Source: Nitrosomonas oligotropha (lineage in GTDB: Bacteria > Pseudomonadota > Gammaproteobacteria > Burkholderiales > Nitrosomonadaceae). Taken from it: DNA of 64,000 nt. The DNA lies in contig NZ_QRBZ01000004.1 in NCBI RefSeq assembly GCF_009833085.1, positions 26,588 to 90,587 of the forward strand. The letters are read 5' to 3'. A program made the position numbers and the translations under genes. The notes under the pieces are model-generated. The model was not told where the DNA came from. It saw nothing but the letters and a program-made list of their open reading frames with translations, and ran no database searches. This document shows, piece after piece, positions 63,798 to 64,000 of the stretch (positions are counted from its first letter, which is position 1; each line of letters begins with the position of its first letter).

Positions 63798-64000
63798 CGG
63801 TATTCTTTTGTTATTTTGCATAAACCAGTACTTTTTCCGCAAAACCGATCCTATCATCAAGATAAAACCGCTATTCGCGTATCAATATCGCTATTTTCTT
63901 TCGCTGAAGTGGCGCCATTAACCTGTACAACCTGGAAGCGAAGTTAAGCTCTGACAAGGCGGGTTAATCAAGCTCAGGCGGCCTGATGAATTGTTGTGTA

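Noticed and set aside
1..64000. CRISPR arrays or tandem repeat arrays
   Set aside because: No regularly spaced repeats were found apart from the short MraZ array and the RTX and C-terminal protein repeats.

Overview
This 64 kb window looks like the chromosome of a betaproteobacterium, most likely of the Nitrosomonadaceae (Nitrosomonas-like). That placement is inferred from the standard division/cell-wall cluster order, the tandem cyanophycin synthetases, the c4-type and triheme cytochromes, the RibBA protein with a degenerate cyclohydrolase half, and moderate G+C. No rRNA, CRISPR array or intact insertion sequence was seen. One tRNA gene (Arg, anticodon CCG) is present.

Layout. Positions 1-5.3 kb (minus strand) hold a truncated membrane-anchored protein, a 24-residue membrane peptide, a mismatch DNA glycosylase, phosphoglycerate mutase, a fatty acid desaturase, a HIT protein, a sugar/choline-type nucleotidyltransferase and a NifS/IscS-type cysteine desulfurase. 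Positions 5.4-7.3 kb form a small accessory islet: a HEPN/MNT (HepT/MntA-like) toxin-antitoxin pair and an Abi-C-like abortive infection protein, followed by an AlkA-like glycosylase. Positions 8.2-26.0 kb are a compact dcw cluster, mraZ-rsmH-ftsL-ftsI-murE-murF-mraY-murD-ftsW-murG-murC-murB-ddl-ftsQ-ftsA-ftsZ. Most genes overlap by a few bases, and the cluster is preceded by a clear MraZ operator. lpxC, which often follows ftsZ, is absent. Positions 26.4-31.3 kb hold two cyanophycin synthetase genes in tandem on the minus strand; the upstream one lacks the last Mur-ligase subdomain.

Positions 31.6-37.5 kb hold a CNNM/CorC-type transporter, tRNA-Arg and a riboflavin/housekeeping operon (ribE-ribBA-ribH-nusB-thiL-pgpA). 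Convergent to this are ybdD-like and cstA (37.5-39.8 kb). Positions 40.3-42.3 kb encode a diheme and a triheme cytochrome c as a translationally coupled pair.

Positions 42.7-50.5 kb are the most interesting region, read here as a zinc-limitation module. A TonB-dependent receptor and two paralogous secreted proteins (one with a dockerin-like calcium-binding domain) lie on the minus strand. Divergent from them are a COG0523 zinc-metallochaperone-type GTPase, a Zur-like Fur-family regulator and a second COG0523 GTPase. A 15-bp palindrome resembling a Zur box sits in the divergent region, just upstream of the first GTPase. The proposed logic is: Zur senses Zn, the receptor imports it through the outer membrane, the secreted proteins bind or scavenge it, and the GTPases allocate it to client enzymes.

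Positions 50.5-64 kb hold a histone-deacetylase-like hydrolase, a coiled-coil membrane protein, a K+ channel-like protein, a YiiX-like cysteine hydrolase, two exported or secreted proteins (one with RTX repeats), a large MASE1-PAS-GGDEF-EAL protein, CCA-adding enzyme, soluble lytic transglycosylase and a small membrane-anchored protein.
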